DNA of 64,000 nucleotides. Source: SZUA-547 sp963669265 (GTDB lineage: Bacteria; Pseudomonadota; Alphaproteobacteria; Rhodobacterales; Rhodobacteraceae). Below are positions 51,544 through 60,918 of this stretch, in pieces; position 1 is the stretch's first letter, and the number at the start of each line of letters is the position of its first letter. The notes under the pieces are model-generated. The model worked only from the letters and a program-made list of their open reading frames with translations, was not told the origin of the DNA and made no database searches. The DNA lies in contig OY769916.1 in the NCBI GenBank assembly GCA_963669265.1, positions 3,100,001 to 3,164,000 of the forward strand, written 5' to 3'. A program made the translations under genes and the position numbers.

Positions 51544-53187
51544 TCATGATTCCACCGCGCGGCCGCGGAGCGCGAACAGCCCCCGAGGACGCCTTTGGAT
51601 GAAGAGGATGATGAAGACCAGCACCAGCACCTTGGCCAGCACCGCGCCCGCGTAAGGCTCCAGGAATTTGTTGACCACGCCCAGTGTGAACGCGCCCGCC
51701 AGCGCGCCCCAGAGGTTGCCAACGCCGCCGAACACCACGACCATGAAGCTGTCGACGATATAGCCCTGACCAAGATTGGGAGAGACATTGTCGATCTGGC
51801 TGAGCGCCACGCCCGCAAGTCCTGCGATGCCTGCCCCGAGGCCGAATGTCATCGCGTCGACCCAGCCGGTCTTCACGCCCATCGCGTCGGCCATGCGCCG
51901 GTTCTGGGTGACGGCGCGCATCTGCAACCCGATCGGGGTCTTTTTCAGGATCAGCAGCAGCGAGGCGAACACCACCAGCGCGAAGACGAAAATCCAGAGG
52001 CGGTTATAGGTGATCGAAAGCTGTCCGATCTCGAACGCGCCGGACATCCAGTCGGGGTTGCCGACCTCCTTATTGGTCGGCCCAAAGATCGAACGCACGG
52101 TCTGTTGCAGTATCAGGCTGACGCCCCAGGTCGCCAGCAGCGTCTCAAGGGGGCGGCCATAGAGCCAGCGGCAGACGCCGCGCTCGATCGCCACTCCGAC
52201 GCCGCCTGAGAGGCAAAAGGCGATCGGCAGCGCGAAGAGCAGCGAATATTCAAAGAGGTGGGGGGCGGAAGTGCGGATCACCTCTTGCACCATATAGGTC
52301 GCATAGGCACCCAGCATCACCAGCTCGCCATGCGCCATGTTGATCACGCCCATCACGCCGAAGCTGATGGCGAGGCCGATCGCCGCCAGCATCAGCACCG
52401 AGCCGAGCGACAGCCCGTACCAGACATTCTGCGCGTTGGACCACATCGCGCGGACCCGCTCCACATCCGCCTGCGCCGACGCGGCGGCTTCGGCGACGAC
52501 CGGGTCCGGGTCCGAAGCGGCGGCGATGATAATGGAGAGCGCATCCCGGTCGCCGCGCGCGGCCAGACGATCGAGCGCCGCGATCTTCTCCGTGACGGGC
52601 AGGTCCGATTGCATGACGGAGGCGGCGCGCGCATCCAGCAGCGCGATCTGGATCTCCTTGACGGTCTCGGCCTCCAGCGCCGCGTCCAGCGCGGGGATCT
52701 GTTCCGGATTTCCCGTGGCGAACGCGTTCTGGGCTGCGCTCAGACGCCGGTCGGGGTTGGCGCTCATCAGCGTCATCGCGCCGAGCGCGGCGGCGATCTC
52801 CCGCCGCAGGCCGTTATTGACCTTTACCTTCTTCGCGCCGCGGCGTTTGACCTCGCCCAGCGCGTCCCCCGTCACAGGATCGAACAGCAGATAACCGGCG
52901 CCGCCCTTTTCCACCCGCACGACGGATTTGTCGGATTTAAGCTGGCGGATATCGCCTTCCGAGAGCGCTTCAAGAATGCCGATGGCGCGCGGATCGCCCG
53001 TCGCGGCGATCTGGTGGACGATCTCAGCGCGATCGTCATAGCCGCCGTCGGGGAGCTTCGCGACGAGCTGCCCCAGCGACTGGGATTGCACAGGGGATTG
53101 ATCGGGGGATTGATCGGGGGATTGCGCGATGGCGCCGCCCATCAGCCCGAGCGTCAGAAAAATGGAAATCACCAGTGCGCGCGCCAT
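51544..53187 (-). CDS. urtB: Urea ABC transporter permease UrtB, long form
   Basis: 547 residues. A signal peptide and a helical, HEAT-like periplasmic extension fill about 1-240, as in the long UrtB variant. The permease proper covers about 250-547, with GVINMAHGELVMLGAYATYMV and a late GVGNLWGALAGAFTLG. After the signal peptide there is a short QSPD repeat encoded by a 12-base tandem repeat. Separated from urtC by a small gene on the same strand. Confidence 0.92.
   Translation of the reverse strand: MARALVISIFLTLGLMGGAIAQSPDQSPDQSPVQSQSLGQLVAKLPDGGYDDRAEIVHQIAATGDPRAIGILEALSEGDIRQLKSDKSVVRVEKGGAGYLLFDPVTGDALGEVKRRGAKKVKVNNGLRREIAAALGAMTLMSANPDRRLSAAQNAFATGNPEQIPALDAALEAETVKEIQIALLDARAASVMQSDLPVTEKIAALDRLAARGDRDALSIIIAAASDPDPVVAEAAASAQADVERVRAMWSNAQNVWYGLSLGSVLMLAAIGLAISFGVMGVINMAHGELVMLGAYATYMVQEVIRTSAPHLFEYSLLFALPIAFCLSGGVGVAIERGVCRWLYGRPLETLLATWGVSLILQQTVRSIFGPTNKEVGNPDWMSGAFEIGQLSITYNRLWIFVFALVVFASLLLILKKTPIGLQMRAVTQNRRMADAMGVKTGWVDAMTFGLGAGIAGLAGVALSQIDNVSPNLGQGYIVDSFMVVVFGGVGNLWGALAGAFTLGVVNKFLEPYAGAVLAKVLVLVFIILFIQRRPRGLFALRGRAVES
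53093..53128. repeat. 12-bp tandem repeat, three copies, in urtB
   Basis: GGGGATTGATCG occurs twice in a row and a third copy ends in CGCG. It encodes repeated QSPD just after the signal peptide of UrtB. Copy number could vary between strains. Confidence 0.7.
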
Positions 53188-53274
53188 GTCTGCCCGTCAA
53201 TTTCTTGTAACTATTGGCCTAAAAGGCGCGAGGGCGACTTGCGCCGCCCCCGCGGAACTCGCTGTCGGGTCGCG

Positions 53275-54558
53275 CTAGTTGGCGAGGCCGCCGCAGGCGC
53301 CGGTCTCGGTGTTGAAGTTCCCGCAGGACATCGGCGCGCGCCAATCAGAGATCAGCGGAGCGCTTTCCGGCAGGTAATCCGACCAGGCGTCGCCGACGAC
53401 CAGGCCCGAGGTTTCCCAAACGATGTCGAACTGGCCGTCATCCTGGATCTCACCCACCAGCACCGGCTTGGTGATGTGATGGTTCGGCATCATCGCCGAA
53501 TAGCCGCCAGAGAGATTGGGGACGGAGACGCCGACAATGCCGTCGATCACCGCGTCAACATCGGTGGTGCCGACTTTCTCGACCGTCTTCACCCACATGT
53601 TGAAGCCGATATAGTGGGCCTCCATCGGGTCGTTGGTCACGCGGTCTTCCGAACCGATAAACGCCTGCCAGGCCTCGATGAACTCTTCGTTTTCTTCGGT
53701 GTCGACCGACATGAAGTAGTTCCACGCGGCCAGATGGCCGACCAGCGGGGCGGTGTCGAGCCCGGCGAGTTCTTCCTCGCCGACCGAGAAGGCCACGACT
53801 GGAATGTCAGTGGCGGAGATGCCCTGATTGCCCAGCTCCTTATAGAACGGAACGTTGGCGTCGCCATTGATGGTCGAGACCACCGCGGTCTTCTTGCCGG
53901 CGGAGCCGAAGGTCTTGATGTCGGAGACGATCGTCTGCCAGTCGGAGTGACCGAACGGCGTGTAGTTGATCATGATGTCGTCTTCAGCCACGCCCTTGGA
54001 CTTCAGATAGGCTTCAAGGATCTTGTTGGTCGTGCGCGGATAGACATAGTCGGTGCCGGCCAGAACCCAGCGCTCGACCTCTTCCTCGGCCATCAGGTAG
54101 TCAACGGCGGGGATCGCCTGCTGGTTGGGGGCGGCGCCGGTGTAGAACACGTTGCGCTGGCTTTCCTCACCCTCGTACTGGACAGGGTAGAAGAGGATGC
54201 CGTTCAGCTCTTCGAACACCGGCAGGACCGATTTGCGACTCACGGAGGTCCAGTTGCCGAAGACGACGTCGACCTTCTCGACCTCCAGCAACTCGCGCGC
54301 CTTTTCGGCGAAGAGCGGCCAGTCAGAGGCGGGATCGACCACGACCGGCTCAAGTTGACGGCCCAGAACGCCGCCCTTCTTGTTCTGCTCGTCGATGAGC
54401 ATCAGCATCGCGTCCTTCAGCGTGGTTTCGGAAATCGCCATCGTGCCCGAGAGCGAGTGCAGGATGCCGACTTTGATCGGGTCCTCTTCGGCGCTCGCGC
54501 CGGTTCCGATCGCGGCGGCGGCGAGGCCGATCACGGCGGATTTCATCAGCTTGTTCAT
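53275..54558 (-). CDS. urtA: Urea-binding periplasmic protein UrtA
   Basis: 427 residues from ATG 54558 (GAGGAG upstream); the open frame extends further but without signal or ribosome site. Signal peptide to about ASA (residue 22), then the UrtA-type mature start PIKVGILHSLSGTMAISE, with ELNGILFYPVQYEGEE and the late NTETGACGG typical of UrtA. First gene of urtABCDE, regulated from the AT-rich gap upstream. Urease genes are not in the window. Confidence 0.95.
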   Translation of the reverse strand: MNKLMKSAVIGLAAAAIGTGASAEEDPIKVGILHSLSGTMAISETTLKDAMLMLIDEQNKKGGVLGRQLEPVVVDPASDWPLFAEKARELLEVEKVDVVFGNWTSVSRKSVLPVFEELNGILFYPVQYEGEESQRNVFYTGAAPNQQAIPAVDYLMAEEEVERWVLAGTDYVYPRTTNKILEAYLKSKGVAEDDIMINYTPFGHSDWQTIVSDIKTFGSAGKKTAVVSTINGDANVPFYKELGNQGISATDIPVVAFSVGEEELAGLDTAPLVGHLAAWNYFMSVDTEENEEFIEAWQAFIGSEDRVTNDPMEAHYIGFNMWVKTVEKVGTTDVDAVIDGIVGVSVPNLSGGYSAMMPNHHITKPVLVGEIQDDGQFDIVWETSGLVVGDAWSDYLPESAPLISDWRAPMSCGNFNTETGACGGLAN

Positions 54559-54985
54559 TCGGTTCTCCTCAGGGCGTCCGCCCGCGGCGCGGCTCGTATC
54601 CTTGTCGGATCGCGCCTTGGGGCTTACGTTTTCCCTGCAGCCATCGTGTTGCACCTGTGTGGCGGCGCGTCGGGTTCCAATTCGTCCGCCGTCACACACC
54701 CTCGCCGCGCGTCGCTTGGGGCGCTGGCGGCGTGAGCAGGGCAAGCTGAACGCCGCCGCAACGCATCGTCAAGCGAGCGGATGAAAATTTAACCACCAAT
54801 CGTTAGATGATTAAATTATAGCCACAATTAAGTGATATTTGCTTCTTTAAGGCGCAGATCTGAGGCGCGTAAGCACACGTTATGCGTGTTTTCGCTGCGG
54901 TGCAGCTTGGATTGATTCCCGCATTTGCAGGCGTCGGGCGACCTCGATCTGAAGAGCCGCGGCTGCGCCGTCACTTCAATACCTG
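54559..54985 (-). promoter_or_regulatory. Upstream region of urtA with operator-like dyad
   Basis: No gene. On the minus strand TATAAT (54815-54820) is a possible -10 box. It touches an imperfect dyad (54788-54797 with 54806-54815, 8 of 10 pairs). The -35 is weak and the leader to urtA would be about 250 bases. No sigma-54/NtrC-type promoter was found. Confidence 0.35.
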
Positions 54986-57742
54986 TCACTCAACGGTGAT
55001 CGGCAGACGCGCCAGCGTCGATTTCGACTGGCCCATCAGGTAGCGCAACTCATAGGCGCCAGGCGTATCGGGCGCTTTCAGCGTAGCAGGCGAACCTTTG
55101 CGGGTATAGGCGTAGGGGCCGTGCTTGCCCTCTTTGGTGTCGATCGGAACGATGGTGATGTAGTCGTTTTTGTTGTCCGGCCCTTTCCATTTAACCGGGA
55201 AGGAGTGTCCGGCCTTCACCGTTCCAAGGGCGCGCAGCTCCGCCGTCACGGCGGTCACCGTGATCGGGACGGAGGTCAGCGTCGTCCGGCTCTGCCCGTT
55301 CAGGTACCGAAGCTCGTAATCGCCCGGCGCATCCGGCGCGCGCACATCCGCGGGCGAACCTTTCCGGGTGTAGGTGTAGGCGCCGTGCTTGCCCTCTTTT
55401 TCGCCCACAGCAACGACCGTGATGAAGTCATTCTGATTGTCGGGTCCGGTCCAGTCGATCTTGATGTTCGAGCCCGCCGCCGCCTCGCCCGGCGCAGTGA
55501 GCGTCGCCGTGGCGGCCGTGATCGAGACCGGAACGCTGGCCAGCGTCTTGCGCGACTGGCCGGTCACGTAGCGCAGCTCGTAATCGCCCGGCGCATCCGG
55601 CGCGCGCACATCCGCCGGAGATCCCTTTCGAGTATAGGCGTAGGCGCCGTGCTTGCCCTCTTTCTCGCCGACGGGCACGACCGTGATGAAGTCGTTCTGA
55701 TTGTCGGGCCCGTTCCAGTCGATCTTCATATTAGACCCCGTGATGGCGGAGGCGGGGCCGGTCAGCGTGACCGCCGCATCCGTCACCGAGATCGGGATGC
55801 GGGCCAGGGTCTTGTTCGACTGGCCGGTCATGTAGCGGAGCTCATAGTCGCCCGCCGTATCTGGCGCGCGCACATCCAGAGGGGAGCCCTTGCGGGTATA
55901 GGCGTAAGCGCCGTGTTTGCCCTCCTTCTCGCCCACCGGGACCACCGTGATGTAGTCGTTCTGATTGTCGGGGCCGGTCCACGTCACCTTGATCGAGGCT
56001 CCGGCGCCGATGGTCTCGGGCGCCGCAAGCGTCACGGCGGCGTCGGTCACCGAGATCGGGATGCGGGCCAGCGTCTTGTTTGACTGGCCGGTCATATAGC
56101 GGAGCTCGTAATCGCCCGCCGTGTCGGGCGCTCGCACATCCGCTGGATCGCCGTTGCGGGTATAGGCGTAGGCGCCGTGCTTGCCTTCCTTCTCGCCCAC
56201 CGGGACCACCGTGATGTAGTCGTTCGTGTTGTCAGGGCCGGTCCACGTCACCTTGATGGAGGCTCCGGCGCCGATGGTCTCGGGCGCCTCCAGCGTTACT
56301 TCGGCGTCGGTGATGGTGATCGGCCGCCGCGCAAAGGTCGCCTTCTGACCGCCGCTGACATAGCGCAGCTCATAGTCGCCTGGTTCCGCCGGCGCCCTGA
56401 TATCTGAGGGAGAGCCGTCGCGCGTGTACTTGTAGTGGGTGTGCTTCCCCTCATTCGCGTCTGCGGGGACGATAGTGATGTAGTCGTTGAAATTGTCGGG
56501 GCCGGTCCATGTCACCTTGATCGCGGACCCCGCGCTGATCTGGTCCGGCGCCTCCATAGTGATGTCGGCGGCAATGACGGTGATCGGCCGACGCCCCAGC
56601 GTCTTGCGCGTTTTGCCGCTGGAATAACGCAGCTCATATTCGCCCGGCTTGTCCGGGGCGCGCACATCGGCGGGGTCGCCGTTCCGCGTGTAGCCGTAAG
56701 GGCCATATTTGCCCTCGTCTGCATCCGGGGGAACGACAGTGATATAGTCGTTCTGGTTGTCGGGGCCGGTCCACGCCACCTTGATATTGGCGCCCTGAAC
56801 CACGCTTGCGGCGGCTTCCATATCCGCCTGCGCGACCAGCTTCATCACGACACGCTGCGTCGCATCGGCGTCGCCCGCATAGTCAAACTCGACCGAACCG
56901 GCGAGTTCTCCCAGCACCGCGCGCGCGAAGAACCGTCCGCCGCCAACCTCCAGCGAGGGCGACGCCATCGATTCTCCGTCGAGAACGGTCTGCTCGTCGT
57001 CCAGCTTCACCACCGTCCATTGGATGCCGGAATTGCTGAGCGGCTGTCCGGTCTCGCTCTCCGCCGCCTCAAGCTTCAGCATCGGTGGCGGAGGGGGCGC
57101 AGGCGCCGCGACGGTCTTCAGCGCGGTGGTCAGCTCATCGGCGTTGTCCGCGGTCAGGTACAGACCACCGGTCTTCTCCGCCAGACAGCTGAGCTGTCCC
57201 TGATCCTTGATCCGGCCCACGTCGAAACCGACCACATGCGCGGTGAAATTGACGCCGCCGCGCTCCAGTTCCTCGGCCAACGCGCAGGGATCGGCGTTGC
57301 AGCTTTCCAAGCCATCGCTGACTAAAATCACGGTGGCGGCCGTGTCGCGGTAATTCAGCACGTCCGCGGCTTCCCTGACCGCCTCGGTCAAAGGCGTCTT
57401 GCCGCGCGGCGTCAGACTATTGACCATCTTTGAGAACGAGCCGGGGCTGACGGGGCCGACCGGAATGACGTTTTCAATATCGGTGCAATCGCCCGGCTTG
57501 CGGTGCCCATAGGCCATCAGGCCAAGATCGGTCTCCGGGTCCCACTCGGTCAGCAGGTCGCCGATCACCTCGCGCGCGATCTCGATTTTCGAGACGCCGT
57601 CGATCTGGCCCCACATGCTGTTGGAGACGTCGAAGACCAGCATGGTCGACGGGCGCGAGGGATCCGGCGCCATCATCTGGCCATAGGCGGGCGCGGCGAC
57701 GGCGAGAAAGGCGGCGGTCAGGAACCCTGTGACGCGGGACAT
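54986..57742 (-). CDS. Secreted vWA protein with seven 88-residue repeats
   Basis: 918 residues, signal peptide to about residue 21. A von Willebrand A domain (about 30-215) has an intact metal site DVSNSM (38-43). A Pro-rich hinge and a beta domain (about 220-300) follow. Then come seven repeats with a conserved Trp at 324, 412, 500, 588, 676, 764 and 852, exactly 88 residues apart. Each contains WTGPDN-x-NDYIT-x-VP, EGK, Y-x-YTR-x-G-x-P and a late YELRY. They look like Ig-type beta-sandwiches, and repeats 3 and 4 are nearly identical. No sortase or membrane anchor. Probably a large cell-surface or periplasmic binding protein. Confidence 0.8.
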   Translation of the reverse strand: MSRVTGFLTAAFLAVAAPAYGQMMAPDPSRPSTMLVFDVSNSMWGQIDGVSKIEIAREVIGDLLTEWDPETDLGLMAYGHRKPGDCTDIENVIPVGPVSPGSFSKMVNSLTPRGKTPLTEAVREAADVLNYRDTAATVILVSDGLESCNADPCALAEELERGGVNFTAHVVGFDVGRIKDQGQLSCLAEKTGGLYLTADNADELTTALKTVAAPAPPPPPMLKLEAAESETGQPLSNSGIQWTVVKLDDEQTVLDGESMASPSLEVGGGRFFARAVLGELAGSVEFDYAGDADATQRVVMKLVAQADMEAAASVVQGANIKVAWTGPDNQNDYITVVPPDADEGKYGPYGYTRNGDPADVRAPDKPGEYELRYSSGKTRKTLGRRPITVIAADITMEAPDQISAGSAIKVTWTGPDNFNDYITIVPADANEGKHTHYKYTRDGSPSDIRAPAEPGDYELRYVSGGQKATFARRPITITDAEVTLEAPETIGAGASIKVTWTGPDNTNDYITVVPVGEKEGKHGAYAYTRNGDPADVRAPDTAGDYELRYMTGQSNKTLARIPISVTDAAVTLAAPETIGAGASIKVTWTGPDNQNDYITVVPVGEKEGKHGAYAYTRKGSPLDVRAPDTAGDYELRYMTGQSNKTLARIPISVTDAAVTLTGPASAITGSNMKIDWNGPDNQNDFITVVPVGEKEGKHGAYAYTRKGSPADVRAPDAPGDYELRYVTGQSRKTLASVPVSITAATATLTAPGEAAAGSNIKIDWTGPDNQNDFITVVAVGEKEGKHGAYTYTRKGSPADVRAPDAPGDYELRYLNGQSRTTLTSVPITVTAVTAELRALGTVKAGHSFPVKWKGPDNKNDYITIVPIDTKEGKHGPYAYTRKGSPATLKAPDTPGAYELRYLMGQSKSTLARLPITVE

Positions 57743-57795
57743 GGCTTGCTCCGGATAAAAGATGCGGCGAGTTTGGGACGGCGGGCCGCCGGGCT

Positions 57796-58365
57796 TTAGA
57801 AGTCCTTCAGGCCCTTGAAGTCGATGCCGCTGAAATACTCTTCCTTGATCTCGACCGGCGCACGCCCGGAGACCTGAATGAAAATGCGCTTGTCGATCAG
57901 CGCCTGCAGCTCGCCGCTCTGATTGACCAGAACCTTTTGCCGCTTGATGCGCTTCACTTCGCCCTGCGCGCCCATAAGCGCGGGATTACCGAACAGGCCG
58001 GACATGGCGGCGACCATCTGATTGTTCGCCATCAGCTGGATCTCGACCCGCTCATTGTCGCGTGTATAGGTGGCGTTCGCGATTGAACCGCCGCCCATGA
58101 AGCCCATCGCGGCGTTGCCGGTCGCCTCATCCTGACGGGTCCACCCCTCCATCGCGTCGGGCAGAAATTCGCTGAGCCCGGCTGCTTTCATTTGCGAGAT
58201 TAGCTGAGACGCAAAGTCGATCTCCTCCTTCGCGGCGTTCAGATCGCCTTCCTGGTACGCTTCAAGAGCAAGCTGCAGCGCTTCCTCGACTTCATCGGCC
58301 GAGGCTGGGGATGACAGAATGCCGAGAGAGAGGGCGGCGACGGCCGCGGCGCTGCGAAAATTCAT
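57796..58365 (-). CDS. Exported protein of unknown function
   Basis: 189 residues, signal peptide to about ASA (residue 23). Residues 25-65 form a helix hairpin (EEALQLALEAYQEGDLNAAKEEIDF). The rest is a beta-rich domain with a Met/Gly-rich loop (NAAMGFMGGG, MSGLFGNPALMG) and a C-terminal FSGIDFKGL. No family name recalled with confidence. It precedes the vWA-repeat gene by 53 bases on the same strand, and the two may be expressed together. Confidence 0.6.
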   Translation of the reverse strand: MNFRSAAAVAALSLGILSSPASADEVEEALQLALEAYQEGDLNAAKEEIDFASQLISQMKAAGLSEFLPDAMEGWTRQDEATGNAAMGFMGGGSIANATYTRDNERVEIQLMANNQMVAAMSGLFGNPALMGAQGEVKRIKRQKVLVNQSGELQALIDKRIFIQVSGRAPVEIKEEYFSGIDFKGLKDF

Positions 58366-58531
58366 GGCTGAGGTCCCACTGTTTCAGTTGTTGATCGAGG
58401 GGAGAATAGCGCAGATCGCGCCGCGCGGGGCGGGATTTTCGTCGCGCCCGGCCGCATAGCGTCGCTTGCTCTGGCGGAGCTTGGCCAAGCGCGCTAAGAC
58501 TTGGGCGGATCGCAGGCGCGCGGGGCGGGGA

Positions 58532-59293
58532 ATGCTCGAGATCAACGAGTTGTCAATCAGTTTCGGCGGATTTCGCGCCGTCGATCACTGCTCCTTCGAG
58601 GTGGCGGAAGGCTCAATCACCGGATTGATCGGCCCCAACGGCGCCGGAAAGACGACGCTCTTCAACCTGATCGCCGGCGCCTTGCCGCCGACCGAGGGTC
58701 AGGTTCGGTTTCTGGGCGAGGATGTCACCGGTCTGCGACCGGACGCGCTGTTCGCGAAGGGTCTTGTCCGCACATTCCAGATTCCGCATGAGTTTCACCG
58801 CCTCTCGGCGCGCGAGAACCTGATGATGGTCGCGCCCGACCAGCCCGGAGAGTCGCTGATCGCCAACTGGCTACGCTGGGGCGCGGTGAAGCAAACCGAG
58901 CGCGCCGTGCGCGAAAAGGCGGACGACGTGCTGGATTTCCTCAATCTCAGCCATGTCGCCGACCAGCGGGCGGGTGAGCTTTCCGGCGGGCAGAAAAAAC
59001 TGCTGGAGCTGGGCCGGACCATGATGACGGACGCCAAGCTGGTGCTGCTGGATGAACCCGCCGCCGGCGTGAACCGCACCTTGCTGCGCGATGTCGAAGA
59101 AAAGATTCAGCGTCTGAACAGGGAACGCGGATACACCTTCATTCTGATCGAGCATGACATGGAGATGATCGAAAAGCTCTGTGACCCGGTGGTTTGTATG
59201 GCCGAAGGCAAAGTGCTGATCGAGGGCGATTTCCAGACCGTCAGATCGGATGCGCGGGTTCTGGAAGCCTATCTGGGCGAACGCGCCGCATGA
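58532..59293 (+). CDS. livG: Branched-chain amino-acid-type ABC ATPase LivG
   Basis: 253 residues from ATG 58532; an upstream extension in frame is GC-rich and unlike the family. Walker A GPNGAGKTTLFN, signature LSGGQKKLLELGRTMM and Walker B LVLLDEPAAGVNRTLL. First of five co-oriented genes for one importer. Its TGA overlaps the next ATG. Confidence 0.9.
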   Translation: MLEINELSISFGGFRAVDHCSFEVAEGSITGLIGPNGAGKTTLFNLIAGALPPTEGQVRFLGEDVTGLRPDALFAKGLVRTFQIPHEFHRLSARENLMMVAPDQPGESLIANWLRWGAVKQTERAVREKADDVLDFLNLSHVADQRAGELSGGQKKLLELGRTMMTDAKLVLLDEPAAGVNRTLLRDVEEKIQRLNRERGYTFILIEHDMEMIEKLCDPVVCMAEGKVLIEGDFQTVRSDARVLEAYLGERAA

Positions 59294-60033
59294 CCCCCGA
59301 AACGCTTGACGCGACTCCTGCGCTCGACGCGCCGCTGCTGACCGTCGAGAACGTGACGGGCGGTTACGGCGACGCCGACATCATCCATGAACTCGATCTC
59401 GTCGTGCACAAGAATGAGATCGTGGTGATCGTCGGCCCGAACGGCGCCGGCAAGTCCACCGCCATGAAAGCGGTATTCGGCCTTTTAAAGATACGGCGTG
59501 GCCATATCTGGTTCGACGGCAAGCCGATCACTGGCTGGTCGCCCAACAAGATCGTGCAGAATGGGGTCGGCTACGTGCCGCAGGTCGACAACGTGTTCCG
59601 AGAGATGACGGTGCACGAAAACCTCGAAATGGGCGCGTTTCTGCGCAAAGAGGGGCGACAGGCCGCGTTCGACAAGGTCTATGAGCTTTTCCCGGACCTC
59701 AAGGCCAAGCGGCGCACGGCGGCGGGCGCGCTGTCCGGCGGCCAGCGGCAGATGGTGGCGGTCGGCCGGGCGCTGATGCTCAACCCGCAGCTTTTGTTGT
59801 TGGATGAGCCGACCGCGGGCCTCAGCCCGAAATACATGGAGCAGATCTTCCAGATCATCCGCGATGTGCGCGATGCGGGCGTGGCCGCGCTGCTGGTCGA
59901 GCAGCACGCCAAACAGGCGCTGGCGTTTTGCGATCGCGGCTATGTGCTGGCCACCGGACGCAACCGGCATGAGGGGACCGGCCAGGACCTTCTGAACGAC
60001 CGAGAGGTCGCGCAGATGTTTCTGGGCGGGTAG
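59290..60033 (+). CDS. livF: Branched-chain amino-acid-type ABC ATPase LivF
   Basis: 247 residues. ATG overlaps the livG stop (ATGA). Walker A GPNGAGKSTAMKA, signature LSGGQRQMVAVGRALM and Walker B LLLDEPTAGLSPKYM. The typical second ATPase of Liv systems. Confidence 0.92.
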   Translation: MTPETLDATPALDAPLLTVENVTGGYGDADIIHELDLVVHKNEIVVIVGPNGAGKSTAMKAVFGLLKIRRGHIWFDGKPITGWSPNKIVQNGVGYVPQVDNVFREMTVHENLEMGAFLRKEGRQAAFDKVYELFPDLKAKRRTAAGALSGGQRQMVAVGRALMLNPQLLLLDEPTAGLSPKYMEQIFQIIRDVRDAGVAALLVEQHAKQALAFCDRGYVLATGRNRHEGTGQDLLNDREVAQMFLGG

Positions 60034-60045
60034 GGGCGCACGGAC

Positions 60046-60918
60046 ATGGACCTTCTTTCCTTCATCAATTTTCACATCGTCCCGGGTCTGGTCATCGGCT
60101 CGATCTACGCCCTCGGCGCCATCGGCGTGACGCTGATTTTCGGGGTGATGCGGTTCGCGCATCTGGCCCATGGCGACATGGCGACATTCGGGGCCTTTGT
60201 CGCCGCCGCCGTGGTCTGGAGCCTTGGCGTCGATCCGCTTCTGGCTCTGCCCGTCGCGATGCTGGCGGGCGCAGGCGTCGCCATAGGCATCGATCGCGTG
60301 TTCTACGAATATCTCAGACCGCAGCCCAAGATCATGACCGTGATGGCCTCGCTGGGCGTCGCGCTGATGATCCGCTCGGTGGTGCAGGTGATCTGGGGCG
60401 TCGATCCTGAGCTTTATGAACGCGGCATCACTCGGCCCGAGTCCTATCTCGGCATCCGCCTGAAGGATCGGGAGATCTACACCGTGCTCGCGCTGATCGT
60501 GCTGGTGCTGAGCCTGCAGGTGTTCCTGTCCCGCACCAAATGGGGCAAGGCGATGCGGGCGATGTCTGACAACCCGACTCTGGCGCGGCTCTCTGGCGTC
60601 GACGTGCGGATGGTGACGGCGCTGACCTGGGGCATCACCGGGGCGCTTGTGGCCGCCGCCGGGTTCTTTCTGGGCCTCAACACCGAACTCAAATCTATGA
60701 TGGGCTGGCATATCCTGCTGCCGGTCTTCGCCGCCGCCATTCTGGGGGGCGTCGGCCGGGTGGAAGGCGCGGTTCTGGGCGGGCTGCTGATCGGCCTCGC
60801 CGAAGAGATGTCGGTGCTCTTCATGCCGCCTGAATACAAAGCGGCCCTCGCGTTCATTATCCTGCTTCTGACGCTGGCGATCCGGCCCACCGGCATCCTG
60901 AAAGGCAAGGTGCTCTGA
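60046..60918 (+). CDS. livH: Branched-chain amino-acid-type ABC permease LivH
   Basis: 290 residues, about eight membrane helices, with VIGSIYALGAIGVTLIFGVMRF near the start and FAAAILGGVGRVEGAVLGGL near the end, both LivH landmarks. Its stop TGA overlaps the livM ATG by one base, coupling the two permeases. Confidence 0.92.
   Translation: MDLLSFINFHIVPGLVIGSIYALGAIGVTLIFGVMRFAHLAHGDMATFGAFVAAAVVWSLGVDPLLALPVAMLAGAGVAIGIDRVFYEYLRPQPKIMTVMASLGVALMIRSVVQVIWGVDPELYERGITRPESYLGIRLKDREIYTVLALIVLVLSLQVFLSRTKWGKAMRAMSDNPTLARLSGVDVRMVTALTWGITGALVAAAGFFLGLNTELKSMMGWHILLPVFAAAILGGVGRVEGAVLGGLLIGLAEEMSVLFMPPEYKAALAFIILLLTLAIRPTGILKGKVL

Noticed and set aside
52258..54735. 825-residue open frame on the plus strand opposite urtB/urtA
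   Set aside because: Antisense shadow in GC-rich DNA: His/Arg/Asp-rich composition, no family features, and both genes opposite are certain.
54815..54820. NtrC/sigma-54 control of urtA
   Set aside because: No TGGCAC-N5-TTGC match was found upstream of urtA; only a weak sigma-70-like -10 box is visible.
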